64,000 nucleotides of DNA. It comes from Pedobacter antarcticus (GTDB taxonomy: Bacteria > Bacteroidota > Bacteroidia > Sphingobacteriales > Sphingobacteriaceae). The stretch covers positions 124,001 through 188,000 of the forward strand of contig NZ_FONS01000006.1 in the NCBI RefSeq assembly GCF_900112985.1. The letters are read 5' to 3'. Each line of letters starts with the position of its first letter. Within the stretch, counting starts at the first letter, position 1. The notes under the pieces are model-generated. The model was not told the DNA's origin. It worked only from the letters and a program-made list of their open reading frames with translations, and did no database searches. Below are positions 8,802 through 18,243 of this stretch, piece by piece. The translations under genes and the position numbers were made by a program.

Positions 8802-10571
8802 ATGAGAGAATTTTTCAAATATGTTTTTGCTACAGTTGTCGGAATTATCATTTCAACATTCCTGATTTTCCTGTTTTTTATCGTTATTGTTTTCTCAGTG
8901 ATCTCCTCACTTGACACGTCGTCCAGTACAACAGTTGCTGCGAACAGTGTCTTGTATCTAAATCTGGACCAGACCATCAAAGAAAGAACACCAAACAAAA
9001 CATTTGATAACTTACCCGTTATAGGTTCCGGTTCGGGTAAAAGTATAGGATTTAATGACCTGATCATGGCTCTTAAAAAAGCGAAGACAGATGATAACAT
9101 CAAATGTATTTTTCTCAATGTCAGCTCTCCCAATGCAGGAAAAGCAACATTGAAAGAAGTGAGGGATGCGATCATTGATTTCAGAAAAAGTAAAAAACAA
9201 GTTATAGCCTATAGTGAAGTTTATACACAAGATGCCTATTACCTAGCTTCTGCAGCAGACAAAGTCTATTTGAACCCACAGGGAGTCTTAGAATTTAAAG
9301 GCTTTAGCTCTCAGTTGACCTTTTTTAAAGGTGCAATGGAGAAGATTGGTGTCGAAGCGCAGATCATCCGCGTAGGAAATTACAAAAGTGCAGTTGAGCC
9401 ATTTATAAATGATAAAATGAGTGATTATAACCGTACCCAGGTTAGCGCTTATCTGGGAGGCTTATATGATACATTTCTGAATGGAATCGCAGAAACCCGT
9501 AAAATACCAGCAGATAGTCTTTACGTTATCGCAGATACTTACAGGATCAAACAACCGCAGGATGCCTTAAATGCCAAAATGATAGACGGCTTAAAATATA
9601 AAGACGAAGTTCTTGCTGAATTAAAGAAATTGAGTGGTCTGAGCCCGCGTCAGAAGATCGTCAGCCTAACTATCAATGAATATGCGGCAAACCTGGAGCC
9701 GGAGAACAGTAGCAGTAGAGACAGAGTTGCTGTGATCTATGCAAATGGAGATATCACCAGCGGAGAAGGCAACGATGATTCGATTGGATCAGAACGGATC
9801 TCCCGTGCCATTCGTAAAGCCAGAGAAGATGATAAAGTAAAAGCTATCGTACTGCGTGTCAACTCCGGCGGAGGTAGCGCACTGGCGTCAGACGTAATTT
9901 GGAGAGAAATTGTACTTAGTAAAAAAGTTAAACCAGTCATTGCTTCTTTCGGTGACGTGGCAGCCTCAGGTGGATATTATATTGCCTGTGCAGCCGATTC
10001 AATTTTTGTGCAGCCTAATACTATAACCGGCTCAATAGGCGTATTTGGTATCATTCCTAACTTTCAAAACCTGTTAAACAATAAGCTTGGTATTACATTC
10101 GACGGGGTTAAAACGGGCCAGTATGCAGATATCATGAGCGTGAACAGACCGTTAACTGCAGGAGAAAGATTAATTATCCAGAACGACGTAAATCATGTAT
10201 ACGCTACTTTTACGAGTCGTGTGGCAGAAGGCCGGAAGAAATCCCAGTCGTATATTGATTCCATAGGTGGCGGCCATGTATGGGTAGGTACAGACGCTGT
10301 AAAAATAGGACTGGCAGACCGTTTAGGAAATTTCCAGGATGCCATTACTGCTGCAGCTAAAAAAGCAAAGCTTAAAGAATATAAGCTGGTAGAATATCCA
10401 CAGAAAACAGACCCTATTAAATCGTTTCTGGAAGACGGTACGGAGAACATTCGTATCTATTACGCCAAGAAAGAATTCGGCGATAATTTCCTGTTATTTC
10501 AGCAATTGAAAAAGGCGGTAGTCAACTCTGGAATACAAGCCAGAATGCCCTTCGAAATTAAAGTAAATTAA
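8802..10571 (+). CDS. sppA: Signal peptide peptidase SppA, 67 kDa type
   Basis: A membrane serine protease that degrades leftover signal peptides. A single N-terminal membrane segment (about residues 8-36) anchors two tandem crotonase-like repeats. The catalytic dyad can be placed: Lys195 in RVGNYKSAVEPF and Ser389 in GDVAASGGYYIA, matching K209 and S409 of the E. coli enzyme. At 589 residues it is the long, two-repeat form. Confidence 0.95.
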   Translation: MREFFKYVFATVVGIIISTFLIFLFFIVIVFSVISSLDTSSSTTVAANSVLYLNLDQTIKERTPNKTFDNLPVIGSGSGKSIGFNDLIMALKKAKTDDNIKCIFLNVSSPNAGKATLKEVRDAIIDFRKSKKQVIAYSEVYTQDAYYLASAADKVYLNPQGVLEFKGFSSQLTFFKGAMEKIGVEAQIIRVGNYKSAVEPFINDKMSDYNRTQVSAYLGGLYDTFLNGIAETRKIPADSLYVIADTYRIKQPQDALNAKMIDGLKYKDEVLAELKKLSGLSPRQKIVSLTINEYAANLEPENSSSRDRVAVIYANGDITSGEGNDDSIGSERISRAIRKAREDDKVKAIVLRVNSGGGSALASDVIWREIVLSKKVKPVIASFGDVAASGGYYIACAADSIFVQPNTITGSIGVFGIIPNFQNLLNNKLGITFDGVKTGQYADIMSVNRPLTAGERLIIQNDVNHVYATFTSRVAEGRKKSQSYIDSIGGGHVWVGTDAVKIGLADRLGNFQDAITAAAKKAKLKEYKLVEYPQKTDPIKSFLEDGTENIRIYYAKKEFGDNFLLFQQLKKAVVNSGIQARMPFEIKVN

Positions 10572-10581
10572 AATTAGAGTG

Positions 10582-10614
10582 AACATCACCCTGAATAGAT
10601 CAGGGTGATGTTTT
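10582..10614. terminator. Terminator hairpin shared by converging genes
   Basis: A perfect 13-bp stem, AACATCACCCTGA / TCAGGGTGATGTT, with loop ATAGA, followed on the plus strand by a short T run. It starts 11 bases after sppA. Its right arm contains the stop codon (10600-10602) of the converging lipoprotein gene. Confidence 0.75.
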
Positions 10615-11241
10615 CCAACCAGGACGGGCTGGTAAATAAATCTGATTCACACTTTTACCAGCAGGGTATATCGTGATCGCCGTACATATTCCGTTAACTA
10701 TATCAAAAGCGATTCCATCTCCCGGATGATCGTAGATCAGCAGTTCACCGTTACCTTTTTCCTTCTTAAACCGCTGAACAAGCTTCAGATCCGGATAAAT
10801 TTCCACCAACTGATCCAGTTTCATACCCGTGTGCACACCGCCCTCAGTTTGATTGAACATGGAAGTAACTGAAACCTGCTTTACTTCCCTTACAGACATG
10901 GTACTGTCCCTATAGGAAGAAAACACTGTGACGGTATCAATATTACCAGTAGCCTTTGGATTATACCAGACCCCCATTGCACTGCCCATAGCGGCATCGC
11001 CATCGGCCGGTTTCCCCAATATTTCAAATATCTTTTGCATATCCTGCCCCAGATGAACCTTGCCGGCCTGTTTTCCGGGTATCAGTAACAGCGTATCAGC
11101 AACGTTATCCGGCGCTTTAATTGCGATATTTTGCAAATCAAGTGTATCTTTTTTTAGTCCCTGGTCTTTTTGCTTGTCGCCAGGGCCGCATGCGGAAAGA
11201 ACTACCAGTCCTGTTCCGATCATGAATAGTAATTTCTTCAT
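10600..11241 (-). CDS. Hypothetical lipoprotein
   Basis: Not a family I recognise. The start at 11241 (MKKLLFMIGTG...) gives a classic lipoprotein signal with lipobox LSAC; an ATG nine codons upstream (11268) would bury it. The mature part of about 195 residues has KVHLGQDMQKIFEILGKP and later VHTGMKLDQLVEIYPDLK. Both resemble the repeated 'G-x-s-x-x-x-v-x-x-x-l-G' helix-hairpin pattern of SmpA/OmlA-like envelope lipoproteins, but this is only a resemblance. The gene stands alone between converging and diverging neighbours. Confidence 0.75.
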   Translation of the reverse strand: MKKLLFMIGTGLVVLSACGPGDKQKDQGLKKDTLDLQNIAIKAPDNVADTLLLIPGKQAGKVHLGQDMQKIFEILGKPADGDAAMGSAMGVWYNPKATGNIDTVTVFSSYRDSTMSVREVKQVSVTSMFNQTEGGVHTGMKLDQLVEIYPDLKLVQRFKKEKGNGELLIYDHPGDGIAFDIVNGICTAITIYPAGKSVNQIYLPARPGWKTSP

Positions 11242-11316
11242 ACCCTTGTTAAGCCAATAAAATGCCATAAATCAAATAAGCCGGATAAACGTATCTTTTT
11301 ATTTAATTTAGCGGCA

Positions 11317-12993
11317 ATGGAAAACAAGACCATCGCCCGTAGTTTAAGGCTCCTTTCCCAGTTGATGGAGCTGCATAACGAAAATAGTTTTAAGATTAAA
11401 ACAATCGCCAATGCTGCCTTTAAGGTAGATAAATTACCTTATGCCATTAGCAGTAAAACGCAGGACGAAATTGCTCAGATTGATGGTCTGGGTAAAAGCA
11501 CCGCCGCTAAAATCTGGGAATTATTACAAACAGGGATAATAACTGAAATGCAGGATATCCTGGCTGCCACACCAGAAGGCATTGTGGAAATGCTCAGTAT
11601 CAAAGGTATCGGCCCTAAAAAGATCATGATTATCTGGAAGGATCTGGGGATAGAAAATATAGGTGAACTTTATTATGCCTGTAATGAAAACCGGTTAATC
11701 GAAGCCAAAGGGTTTGGACTGAAAACCCAGGATGAAATCCGGAAGGTTATTGAGTTCAAGATGGCCGCTGCCGGTAAATTCCTGTTTGCGCAGGCCGAGA
11801 ACCTGGTTCATACACTGCAAGCTGAATTGATTATCTGGTTTCAGACCATCAGCAATACTGCAAAACTCGAAGTTGCCGGAGAATTCAGAAGATATTGCGA
11901 AATTATTGAAGAAATTGACTTCGTTGCCGGTATCGATAATCCTGAGGATCTGGAAAATCAGATTGGTACTTTTAGCGCACTGGAATTTGAATTAAAACCA
12001 GAAGGCTATTTTGAAGCGCAGAGCCCATTCGGACTAAAAATAAGACTACATTATACAACACCTGACCAGTACGCAATTACATTGTTCCGTCTGACAGGTA
12101 ATGAAACACATGTGACAACTGTTTTGGAAAAAGCAGGTGAAGGCCCCTTCCCTACTGAGCAAGCAATTTATGCTGCTGCGGGAATGGATTATATAGAACC
12201 CGAATTACGTGAAGGAGGAAAAGAGATCGCGCTTGCAGCGCAACATCAGCTGCCCGTTCTAATTACACATAACGATCTTAAAGGTAGCTTGCATAATCAC
12301 TCCACCTGGAGCGACGGGGTACACACGCTTGAACAGATGGCTGTATTCTGCAAAGATCAGCTGGGTCTGGAATATTTCGGTATCTGCGATCACTCAAAGT
12401 CTGCCTTTTATGCAAACGGCTTAAATGAGCAGCGCGTATATGCACAGCATCAGGAAATTGAAGCATTAAATGTAAAACTTGCCCCTTTTAAAATTTTCAA
12501 AGGCATAGAAAGCGATATTCTGAATGATGGCTCACTGGACTATGCCGATGACATACTGAAACAGTTTGATTTTGTAGTTGCCTCTGTTCACAGTAACCTT
12601 AGAATGGATGAAGAAAAAGCTACTGCCCGTCTAATCAAAGCCATAGAGAATCCATATACAACCATTCTAGGGCATCCAACCGGCCGACTGTTGTTAAGTC
12701 GTAAAGGATATCCAATTGACTATACCCGTGTCATAGACGCCTGCGCCGCCAATGGGGTGGTTATTGAAATTAATGCAAATCCACTCCGTTTAGATCTGGA
12801 CTGGCGCTGGCATAATTATGCGCTGGAAAAAGGTGTATTACTTTCGATCAATCCTGATGCACACCGCATGGAAGGATTCAGTGACATGCATTACGGCGTT
12901 TATGTTGGAAGAAAAGGCGGATTGGAAGCCAAATCGTGCCTGAATAGCTTCACACTGGCAGAAATTTCAGCGTATTTTAAGAGCCGTAAATAA
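11317..12993 (+). CDS. PolX/PHP family protein, polymerase site apparently degenerate
   Basis: The domain order matches bacterial DNA polymerase X: helix-hairpin-helix motifs at about 52-65 and 93-105, a Pol beta-like nucleotidyltransferase region (about 150-300), and a C-terminal PHP phosphoesterase (about 322-555). The PHP metal ligands are intact: HNHSTWSD at 326-333, then DHS, SVHSNLR, GHPTGR and PDAH. The polymerase site is not intact. The usual D-x-D is EID (199-201), the expected third Asp region reads GLKIRLHY, and the GS nucleotide-binding motif is GEF (188-190). In the family the PHP part is a 3'-5' exonuclease or AP endonuclease for repair. I infer that this function remains and polymerisation is lost or weak. 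Confidence 0.88.
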   Translation: MENKTIARSLRLLSQLMELHNENSFKIKTIANAAFKVDKLPYAISSKTQDEIAQIDGLGKSTAAKIWELLQTGIITEMQDILAATPEGIVEMLSIKGIGPKKIMIIWKDLGIENIGELYYACNENRLIEAKGFGLKTQDEIRKVIEFKMAAAGKFLFAQAENLVHTLQAELIIWFQTISNTAKLEVAGEFRRYCEIIEEIDFVAGIDNPEDLENQIGTFSALEFELKPEGYFEAQSPFGLKIRLHYTTPDQYAITLFRLTGNETHVTTVLEKAGEGPFPTEQAIYAAAGMDYIEPELREGGKEIALAAQHQLPVLITHNDLKGSLHNHSTWSDGVHTLEQMAVFCKDQLGLEYFGICDHSKSAFYANGLNEQRVYAQHQEIEALNVKLAPFKIFKGIESDILNDGSLDYADDILKQFDFVVASVHSNLRMDEEKATARLIKAIENPYTTILGHPTGRLLLSRKGYPIDYTRVIDACAANGVVIEINANPLRLDLDWRWHNYALEKGVLLSINPDAHRMEGFSDMHYGVYVGRKGGLEAKSCLNSFTLAEISAYFKSRK

Positions 12994-13013
12994 TATACCT
13001 TACCTTTGAAGCT

Positions 13014-13616
13014 ATGATGAGCACACTTTGCAACCGCATATTTGAAGAGGTAATCAGAGATTACCATATCCACGATCATATCGACCAGCCCATTGCCAAT
13101 CCTTATGCTAAAGAAAGTATAGAACATTTACTGTACCTGAAATGCTGGATCGACACTGTGCAGTGGCATATGGAAGATGTCATCCGTAATCCTTCCATCG
13201 ATCCTGTAAAAGGATTAAGCTGGAAGAGAAGAATTGATGCGTCTAATCAGGAAAGAACAGATGTAGTTGAATTTATTGACAGCTATTTCCTGAACAAATT
13301 CGCAGAGGTGCAGGCAGTTGAAAATGCAAAAATAAATTCGGAAAGCCCGGCATGGGTTATTGACAGGTTATCGATTCTGGCATTGAAAGTTTATCATATG
13401 CAGGAAGAAACCAAACGCAGTACTGCCGATCCCTTACATATTGCCAGCTGTGAAGCGAAATTAAATATCCTGCTGGATCAGCGTACTGATCTTTCGGGTA
13501 GCCTGGATGATTTGCTGGAAGATATTGCTGCTGGAAGGAAATACATGAAAGTCTATAAACAGATGAAAATGTATAACGACCCTGCATTAAATCCTGTACT
13601 CTACCAGAAATCATAA
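13014..13616 (+). CDS. DUF4254 family protein
   Basis: A 200-residue helical protein with the conserved pattern of DUF4254 (early HIDQPIANPYAKESIEHLLYLKCWIDTVQWHMED, quoted here only by its ends HDHIDQP and QWHMED). No function is known. The stop codon overlaps the ATG of the next gene (TAATG), so it is translationally coupled to a heptosyltransferase-like gene. This coupling recurs in Bacteroidota and suggests a role in surface glycan synthesis. Confidence 0.8.
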   Translation: MMSTLCNRIFEEVIRDYHIHDHIDQPIANPYAKESIEHLLYLKCWIDTVQWHMEDVIRNPSIDPVKGLSWKRRIDASNQERTDVVEFIDSYFLNKFAEVQAVENAKINSESPAWVIDRLSILALKVYHMQEETKRSTADPLHIASCEAKLNILLDQRTDLSGSLDDLLEDIAAGRKYMKVYKQMKMYNDPALNPVLYQKS

Positions 13617-14659
13617 TGAAACCAGTAAGATCAGGTATCCTGGTATTCCGTTTTTCTGCCATGGGCGATGTGGCGATGACAGCTCCCGTGCTTGCAGCAT
13701 TTCGTGAGCAGTACCCGGATCTCCCTTTAGGGGTGGTTAGCAGAAATGCGTTTACCCCCTTTTTTGCAGACATACCACGACTCAGTTTCCATTCATTAGA
13801 ACCAAAAGGCAGACATAAAGGACTGACAGGCATATTTAAATTATTCCTGGAACTTAATGCAACCCGCCCAAAAGCCATCGCCGACCTGCACAATAATCTG
13901 CGGAGCCGGATTCTTGGTTTGTTTTTCTTTTTTTGCGGCGTACCGGTAATCCGGGTTGAAAAAGCACGTGAAGAAAAAAAACAACTTACACGTAAAAACA
14001 ATAAGGTATTACGTCCGCTGCTGGCGATGACAGAAAGGTATGCCAGTGTCTTTCATAAACTAGGTTTTCCAGTCAAACTAAGTCATCAGCTTCCGCCAAA
14101 AAATCCGCAGGTCATCCCAGATTCATTAGCGGAAATCTGTGGCGATAAAATGAATACCAAATGGATTGGTGTAAGTCCCTTTGCACAACATCCGCAGAAA
14201 GTTTATCCGGCCGAAAAGATGCAGCAGGTAATTCTGCAGCTGGCCGAAAGAGGATACCAGATTTTTATTTTTGGCGGTGGTCCTGCAGAACAAATCATAG
14301 GCGCAGAATGGGCAGCCGGACAGCCGCGAATTAAATCAATAATTGGAAAAGCTAATCTGGAGCAGGAACTCGCGTTGATTTCCAACCTGGATCTGATGAT
14401 TAGTATGGATTCATCAGGTATGCACCTGGCCTCATTGAAAGGTATTCCAGTGGTGTCCATCTGGGGAGCTACACACCCTTTCACAGGTTTTCTGGGTTAC
14501 GGCCAGTCTTTGCAGGATGTAGTACAGCTTGATCTGTATTGCCGGCCCTGCTCGGTTTACGGAAATAAACCTTGTTACAGAGGCGATTTTGCCTGTATGA
14601 ACAATTTACCCGAATCCGTTGTTATTCAAACCGTAATCAATAAACTGAACAATGAGTAA
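13616..14659 (+). CDS. Glycosyltransferase family 9 (heptosyltransferase-like)
   Basis: A 347-residue GT-B enzyme of the ADP-heptose:LPS heptosyltransferase family. It begins with ILVFRFSAMGDVAMTAPVL, and the C-terminal half has the nucleotide-sugar region IFGGGPAEQ and SNLDLMISMDSSGMHLASLKG. It probably adds a heptose or other sugar to the lipopolysaccharide core on the cytoplasmic side of the inner membrane; the donor is not provable from sequence. It overlaps the gene before it by one base and the next by eight. Confidence 0.88.
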   Translation: MKPVRSGILVFRFSAMGDVAMTAPVLAAFREQYPDLPLGVVSRNAFTPFFADIPRLSFHSLEPKGRHKGLTGIFKLFLELNATRPKAIADLHNNLRSRILGLFFFFCGVPVIRVEKAREEKKQLTRKNNKVLRPLLAMTERYASVFHKLGFPVKLSHQLPPKNPQVIPDSLAEICGDKMNTKWIGVSPFAQHPQKVYPAEKMQQVILQLAERGYQIFIFGGGPAEQIIGAEWAAGQPRIKSIIGKANLEQELALISNLDLMISMDSSGMHLASLKGIPVVSIWGATHPFTGFLGYGQSLQDVVQLDLYCRPCSVYGNKPCYRGDFACMNNLPESVVIQTVINKLNNE

Positions 14660-15155
14660 ACAATTAATACTGGTACGTCACGGCAAATCTGACTGGGCAG
14701 TAAATGGTATGGCAGACTTTGATCGCCCTTTAAATCACAGAGGCCATAAAAATGCTCCTGAAATGGCTGAAAGACTTCTTAAGCGGAGACTTCTACCCCA
14801 ACAGCTCATCAGCAGCCCTGCAAAAAGGGCGCTGAGTACAGCACAGCATTTCGCAGAAAGCTGGGGTCAGAAAAAATCTGAAATTCAAAAACAGGAAAGT
14901 ATTTATGAAGCCAATCCAGCTGCACTGCTGCGGATTATTAATCAGATGAACAATGATTATCACCGGATTGCCCTATTCGGACACAATCCGGGATTAACAG
15001 ATCTGGTTAACTACCTCTCAGATGCTCATATTTATAATATTCCCACTGCAGGCGTTGTTGTAATTGACTTTCAACTGGATGACTGGGCAATGGTTAGCCA
15101 GCATACAGGAGATTTGTTCCTATTTGATTTCCCAAAAAGTGGGGATAAGATCTAA
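14652..15155 (+). CDS. SixA-like histidine phosphatase
   Basis: A 167-residue phosphatase of the histidine phosphatase (phosphoglycerate mutase-like) superfamily. The catalytic RHG is at residues 9-11 (LILVRHGKSDW), with supporting motifs SSPAKRALSTA and FGHNPGLTDLV. It is small like SixA, which removes phosphate from His in phosphotransfer proteins, but the substrate here is unknown. The gene overlaps the glycosyltransferase by eight bases. Its stop overlaps the stop of the converging AMP nucleosidase gene by three bases. Confidence 0.88.
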   Translation: MSKQLILVRHGKSDWAVNGMADFDRPLNHRGHKNAPEMAERLLKRRLLPQQLISSPAKRALSTAQHFAESWGQKKSEIQKQESIYEANPAALLRIINQMNNDYHRIALFGHNPGLTDLVNYLSDAHIYNIPTAGVVVIDFQLDDWAMVSQHTGDLFLFDFPKSGDKI

Positions 15156-16012
15156 AAGTGAAGATGCTTTACAGTTAAACCATTATTAATCAATTGTTTC
15201 AGCGAGTCAATTCCAATGCGTAAATGCGTTTCCACATAATTGTTGGTTACATTGCTATCGCTTTCTGCAGTTTTGACACCTTCAGGTATCATCGGCTGAT
15301 CAGATACCAGCAATAAAGCACCTGTAGGAATTTTATTCGCAAATCCGGTGGTAAAAATAGTTGCTGTTTCCATGTCTACAGCCATTGCTCTCAACGTTTT
15401 CAGGTATTTTTTAAATTCTTTATCATGTTCCCAAACCCTTCTGTTGGTCGTATAACAGGTACCTGTCCAGTAATCACGGGAATGGTCGCGAATTGTGGTA
15501 GAAATAGCTTTCTGTAAGGCGAAGGCAGGTAATGCCGGAACTTCTGCAGGTAAATAATCATTGGAAGTCCCCTCTCCCCTTATCGCTGCGATCGGAAGGA
15601 TGAGATCACCTAACTGATTTTTCTTCTTTAAACCGCCGCATTTACCTAAAAACAAGACAGCTTTAGGACTTATTGCTGTCAACAGATCCATCATAGTTGC
15701 TGCCAGTGGACTTCCCATACCGAAGTTGATAATCGTAATACCATTAGCTGTCACACTTTGCATCGGTTTATCCAGTCCCATAATTGGCGCGTTGTCGTTC
15801 CATTCTGAGAACATCTGGACATATCTGCTGAAGTTGGTTAACAGAATATATTGTCCGAATTCTTCCAGCGGTCTGCCGGTATATCTCGGCAACCAGTTTC
15901 TAACAATATCCTCTTTAGATTTCAAACCCGATTTAACCGGCGTTTCTACCTCTTTTACTTTTTTTGCTTTTTTGAGAGCATCTCCTTTTTTCACATCTTT
16001 CTCTTCGTTCAT
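15152..16012 (-). CDS. AMP nucleosidase
   Basis: Belongs to the nucleoside phosphorylase superfamily; the family cleaves AMP to adenine and ribose 5-phosphate. Recognisable segments are INFGMGSPLAATMMDLL, AVLFLGKCGGLK and VDMETATIF (ribose-binding Glu). The length (about 286 residues) fits the short Bacteroidota form lacking the large N-terminal domain of the E. coli enzyme. The ATG at 16012 (MNEEKDVKKG) is preferred; an in-frame extension to a TTG at 16075 adds an implausible hydrophobic stretch. The stop codon TAG overlaps the TAA of the SixA-like gene on the other strand. Confidence 0.88.
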   Translation of the reverse strand: MNEEKDVKKGDALKKAKKVKEVETPVKSGLKSKEDIVRNWLPRYTGRPLEEFGQYILLTNFSRYVQMFSEWNDNAPIMGLDKPMQSVTANGITIINFGMGSPLAATMMDLLTAISPKAVLFLGKCGGLKKKNQLGDLILPIAAIRGEGTSNDYLPAEVPALPAFALQKAISTTIRDHSRDYWTGTCYTTNRRVWEHDKEFKKYLKTLRAMAVDMETATIFTTGFANKIPTGALLLVSDQPMIPEGVKTAESDSNVTNNYVETHLRIGIDSLKQLINNGLTVKHLHF

Positions 16013-16080
16013 AACGCTTCTGATTATATATAAATATTCTATTTCACTACTTTTAAATACATAGCGGAAAAACAAGATAA

Positions 16081-16110
16081 AAAAAAATCCCCGTTAAAAA
16101 ACGGGGATTT
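16081..16110 (-). terminator. Intrinsic terminator after clpX
   Basis: Read on the minus strand: AAATCCCCGTT, loop TTTT, AACGGGGATTT, then a run of T. The stem is 11 bp and perfect and begins four bases after the clpX stop codon. Confidence 0.9.
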
Positions 16111-16114
16111 CTGA

Positions 16115-17359
16115 TTAGGCAGCTTTCAATTTCTTAAAGTCTGCTTTCTCGAATTTCTCTTTCGCATATTCCAGCGAAATCACCAGTTTTTTAATGCTTG
16201 GGTCAGATGGGATGTCATACATGGCATCCAGCATGATCGCTTCACAAATGGACCTGAGTCCCCTTGCACCAAGTTTATATTCCATGGCCTTATCTACAAT
16301 AAAGTCAAGCACATCATCTTCAAACACGAGCTCCACGCCTTCGAAGTCAAATAGTTTGACGTACTGACGGAACAACGAGTTCTTAGGTTCAGTTAATATA
16401 TTTCTGAGTGCAGCTTTATCCAGTGGGTTCAAGTGCGTCAAAACAGGTACGCGTCCAATCAGTTCAGGAATCAGACCGAAAGATTTTAAATCCTGCGGAG
16501 TGATATACTTGTACAGATTGTCCAGGTCCAGTTCTTCATCATCATCTTTTTTCACTTTATAACCAACAGCCTGCGTACGCAGTCTGTTTGCAATTTTACG
16601 CTCAATTCCATCAAAAGCGCCACCGCAGATGAACAGGATATTGTTCGTGTTTACCGGGATCATTTTCTGATCAGGGTGCTTACGACCACCCTGAGGCGGA
16701 ACGTTTACAACTGTACCTTCCAGAATTTTAAGCAATGCCTGCTGAACACCTTCACCGGAAACATCCCGGGTAATCGAAGGATTATCACTTTTGCGGGCTA
16801 CCTTATCCACCTCATCGATATAGACAATACCTCTTTCTGCAGAAGCTACGTCATAATCAGCAGCCTGCAGCAGACGTGTAAGAATACTCTCCACATCTTC
16901 GCCAACATAACCCGCTTCTGTCAGTACCGTAGCATCACAGATACAAAAAGGCACATGCAATATCTTAGCAATAGTTTTTGCAAGCAGGGTCTTTCCGGTA
17001 CCTGTTTCGCCAACCAGCATGATGTTGGATTTTTCAATCTCTACTTCATCTTCCTGATTAATTTTCTGCCCCAGTCGTTTATAGTGGTTATACACTGCAA
17101 CCGAAAGAACTTTCTTTGCATCATCCTGACCAATTACATATTGGTCAATATGAGCCTTAATTTCCGCGGGTTTAAGCAGGGTTGCAGACGCATCCAGTGA
17201 TTTAGCTGCCTTGTTACCCAATTCCTGTTGAACCAGCAGCTGTGCCTGGCCGACGCATTTATCACAGATATAAGCATCCAGACCCTCGATAAGCATTAAT
17301 GTATCCTGCTTACCGGAACCGCAAAACGAGCAACGGGAATCTTTATTTTGTTTAGCCAT
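16115..17359 (-). CDS. clpX: ATP-dependent Clp protease ATP-binding subunit ClpX
   Basis: AAA+ unfoldase that feeds substrates to ClpP. The N-terminal zinc-binding cysteines are C10, C13, C32 and C35. Walker A GETGTGKT is at 117-124, Walker B IVYIDEVDK follows, and the sensor 2 region is KLGARGLRSI. The length of 414 residues is normal. It starts three bases after the clpP stop codon. Confidence 0.98.
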   Translation of the reverse strand: MAKQNKDSRCSFCGSGKQDTLMLIEGLDAYICDKCVGQAQLLVQQELGNKAAKSLDASATLLKPAEIKAHIDQYVIGQDDAKKVLSVAVYNHYKRLGQKINQEDEVEIEKSNIMLVGETGTGKTLLAKTIAKILHVPFCICDATVLTEAGYVGEDVESILTRLLQAADYDVASAERGIVYIDEVDKVARKSDNPSITRDVSGEGVQQALLKILEGTVVNVPPQGGRKHPDQKMIPVNTNNILFICGGAFDGIERKIANRLRTQAVGYKVKKDDDEELDLDNLYKYITPQDLKSFGLIPELIGRVPVLTHLNPLDKAALRNILTEPKNSLFRQYVKLFDFEGVELVFEDDVLDFIVDKAMEYKLGARGLRSICEAIMLDAMYDIPSDPSIKKLVISLEYAKEKFEKADFKKLKAA

Positions 17360-17362
17360 TAT

Positions 17363-18052
17363 TTATTTTTTATTCGCACCTAATACCTCATCTATCATTC
17401 CGAAACTCTTAGCCTCATCAGCTTTCATCCAGTAATCACGGTCAGATGCTTTCTCTACCCATTCGTAGCTCTGGCCGGAATGTACGGAGATGATATCGTA
17501 TAATTCTTTTTTCAATTTCAGCATTTCTCTCAGATTGATCTCCATGTCTGAAGCAACACCCTGCGCACCGCCTGAAGGTTGGTGAATCATCACCCTGCTG
17601 TGTGTTAGTGCTGCACGTTTACCTTTTGCACCGGCAACAAGTAAAACAGCACCCATAGACGCGGCCATGCCTGTACAGATTGTAGCTACATCAGGTGTGA
17701 TATACTGCATTGTATCATAAATACCCAGACCTGCATAAACAGAGCCGCCTGGTGAGTTGATATAAATCTGAATATCTCTGTTATTATCTGTAGACTGCAG
17801 GAAAAGCAATTGTGCCTGGATGATATTGGCATTCCCATCATGTATGGCATCGCCCAGGAAAATAATCCTGTCCATCATCAGTCTGGAAAAGACATCCATT
17901 TGTGCCACATTCAGTTGACGCTCCTCAATAATATAAGGTGTCATATTCTCTACTGTTGCACTCGTACGGCCGATATAGCGGTCAACGTTTAATCCGTTAA
18001 TACGGTGATGCTTAACTGCGTATTTTCTAAATTCGTCTTTATCTATATTCAT
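17363..18052 (-). CDS. clpP: ATP-dependent Clp protease proteolytic subunit ClpP
   Basis: Serine peptidase of the Clp protease. The catalytic Ser132 lies in TGMAASMGAVLL and His157 in SRVMIHQPSGG; the third residue, Asp, is in the later SDRDYWM segment. The N-terminus is slightly long compared with E. coli. It is followed at once by clpX and preceded by tig, the common tig-clpP-clpX order. Confidence 0.97.
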   Translation of the reverse strand: MNIDKDEFRKYAVKHHRINGLNVDRYIGRTSATVENMTPYIIEERQLNVAQMDVFSRLMMDRIIFLGDAIHDGNANIIQAQLLFLQSTDNNRDIQIYINSPGGSVYAGLGIYDTMQYITPDVATICTGMAASMGAVLLVAGAKGKRAALTHSRVMIHQPSGGAQGVASDMEINLREMLKLKKELYDIISVHSGQSYEWVEKASDRDYWMKADEAKSFGMIDEVLGANKK

Positions 18053-18182
18053 GAGTATATGTATATTAAATTTTAAATCTCTTGTTTATGTTGCTTAATG
18101 TAAGCAAACTAATTTGACAAATTATTTGGTAATTGTAAAATTAAGACCAGCCACACGGACAAAAACAACGCCGGATACAAAT

Positions 18183-18209
18183 AAAGCGGCCTTAAACAAG
18201 CCGCCTTAT
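18183..18209 (-). terminator. Probable terminator after tig
   Basis: Read on the minus strand, AAGGCGGC and GCCGCTTT pair (one G-T wobble) around a nine-base loop, followed by a short T/A-rich stretch. It begins about 35 bases after the tig stop codon, so tig may be partly separated from clpP. The T run is weak. Confidence 0.5.
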
Positions 18210-18243
18210 AATCGATTAAAGAAATCACTGTCTGCAGAACAGA

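Noticed and set aside
13357..14001. 214-codon minus-strand open frame
   Set aside because: It lies antisense across DUF4254 and the glycosyltransferase, both of which have clear family motifs; composition of the frame is not protein-like.
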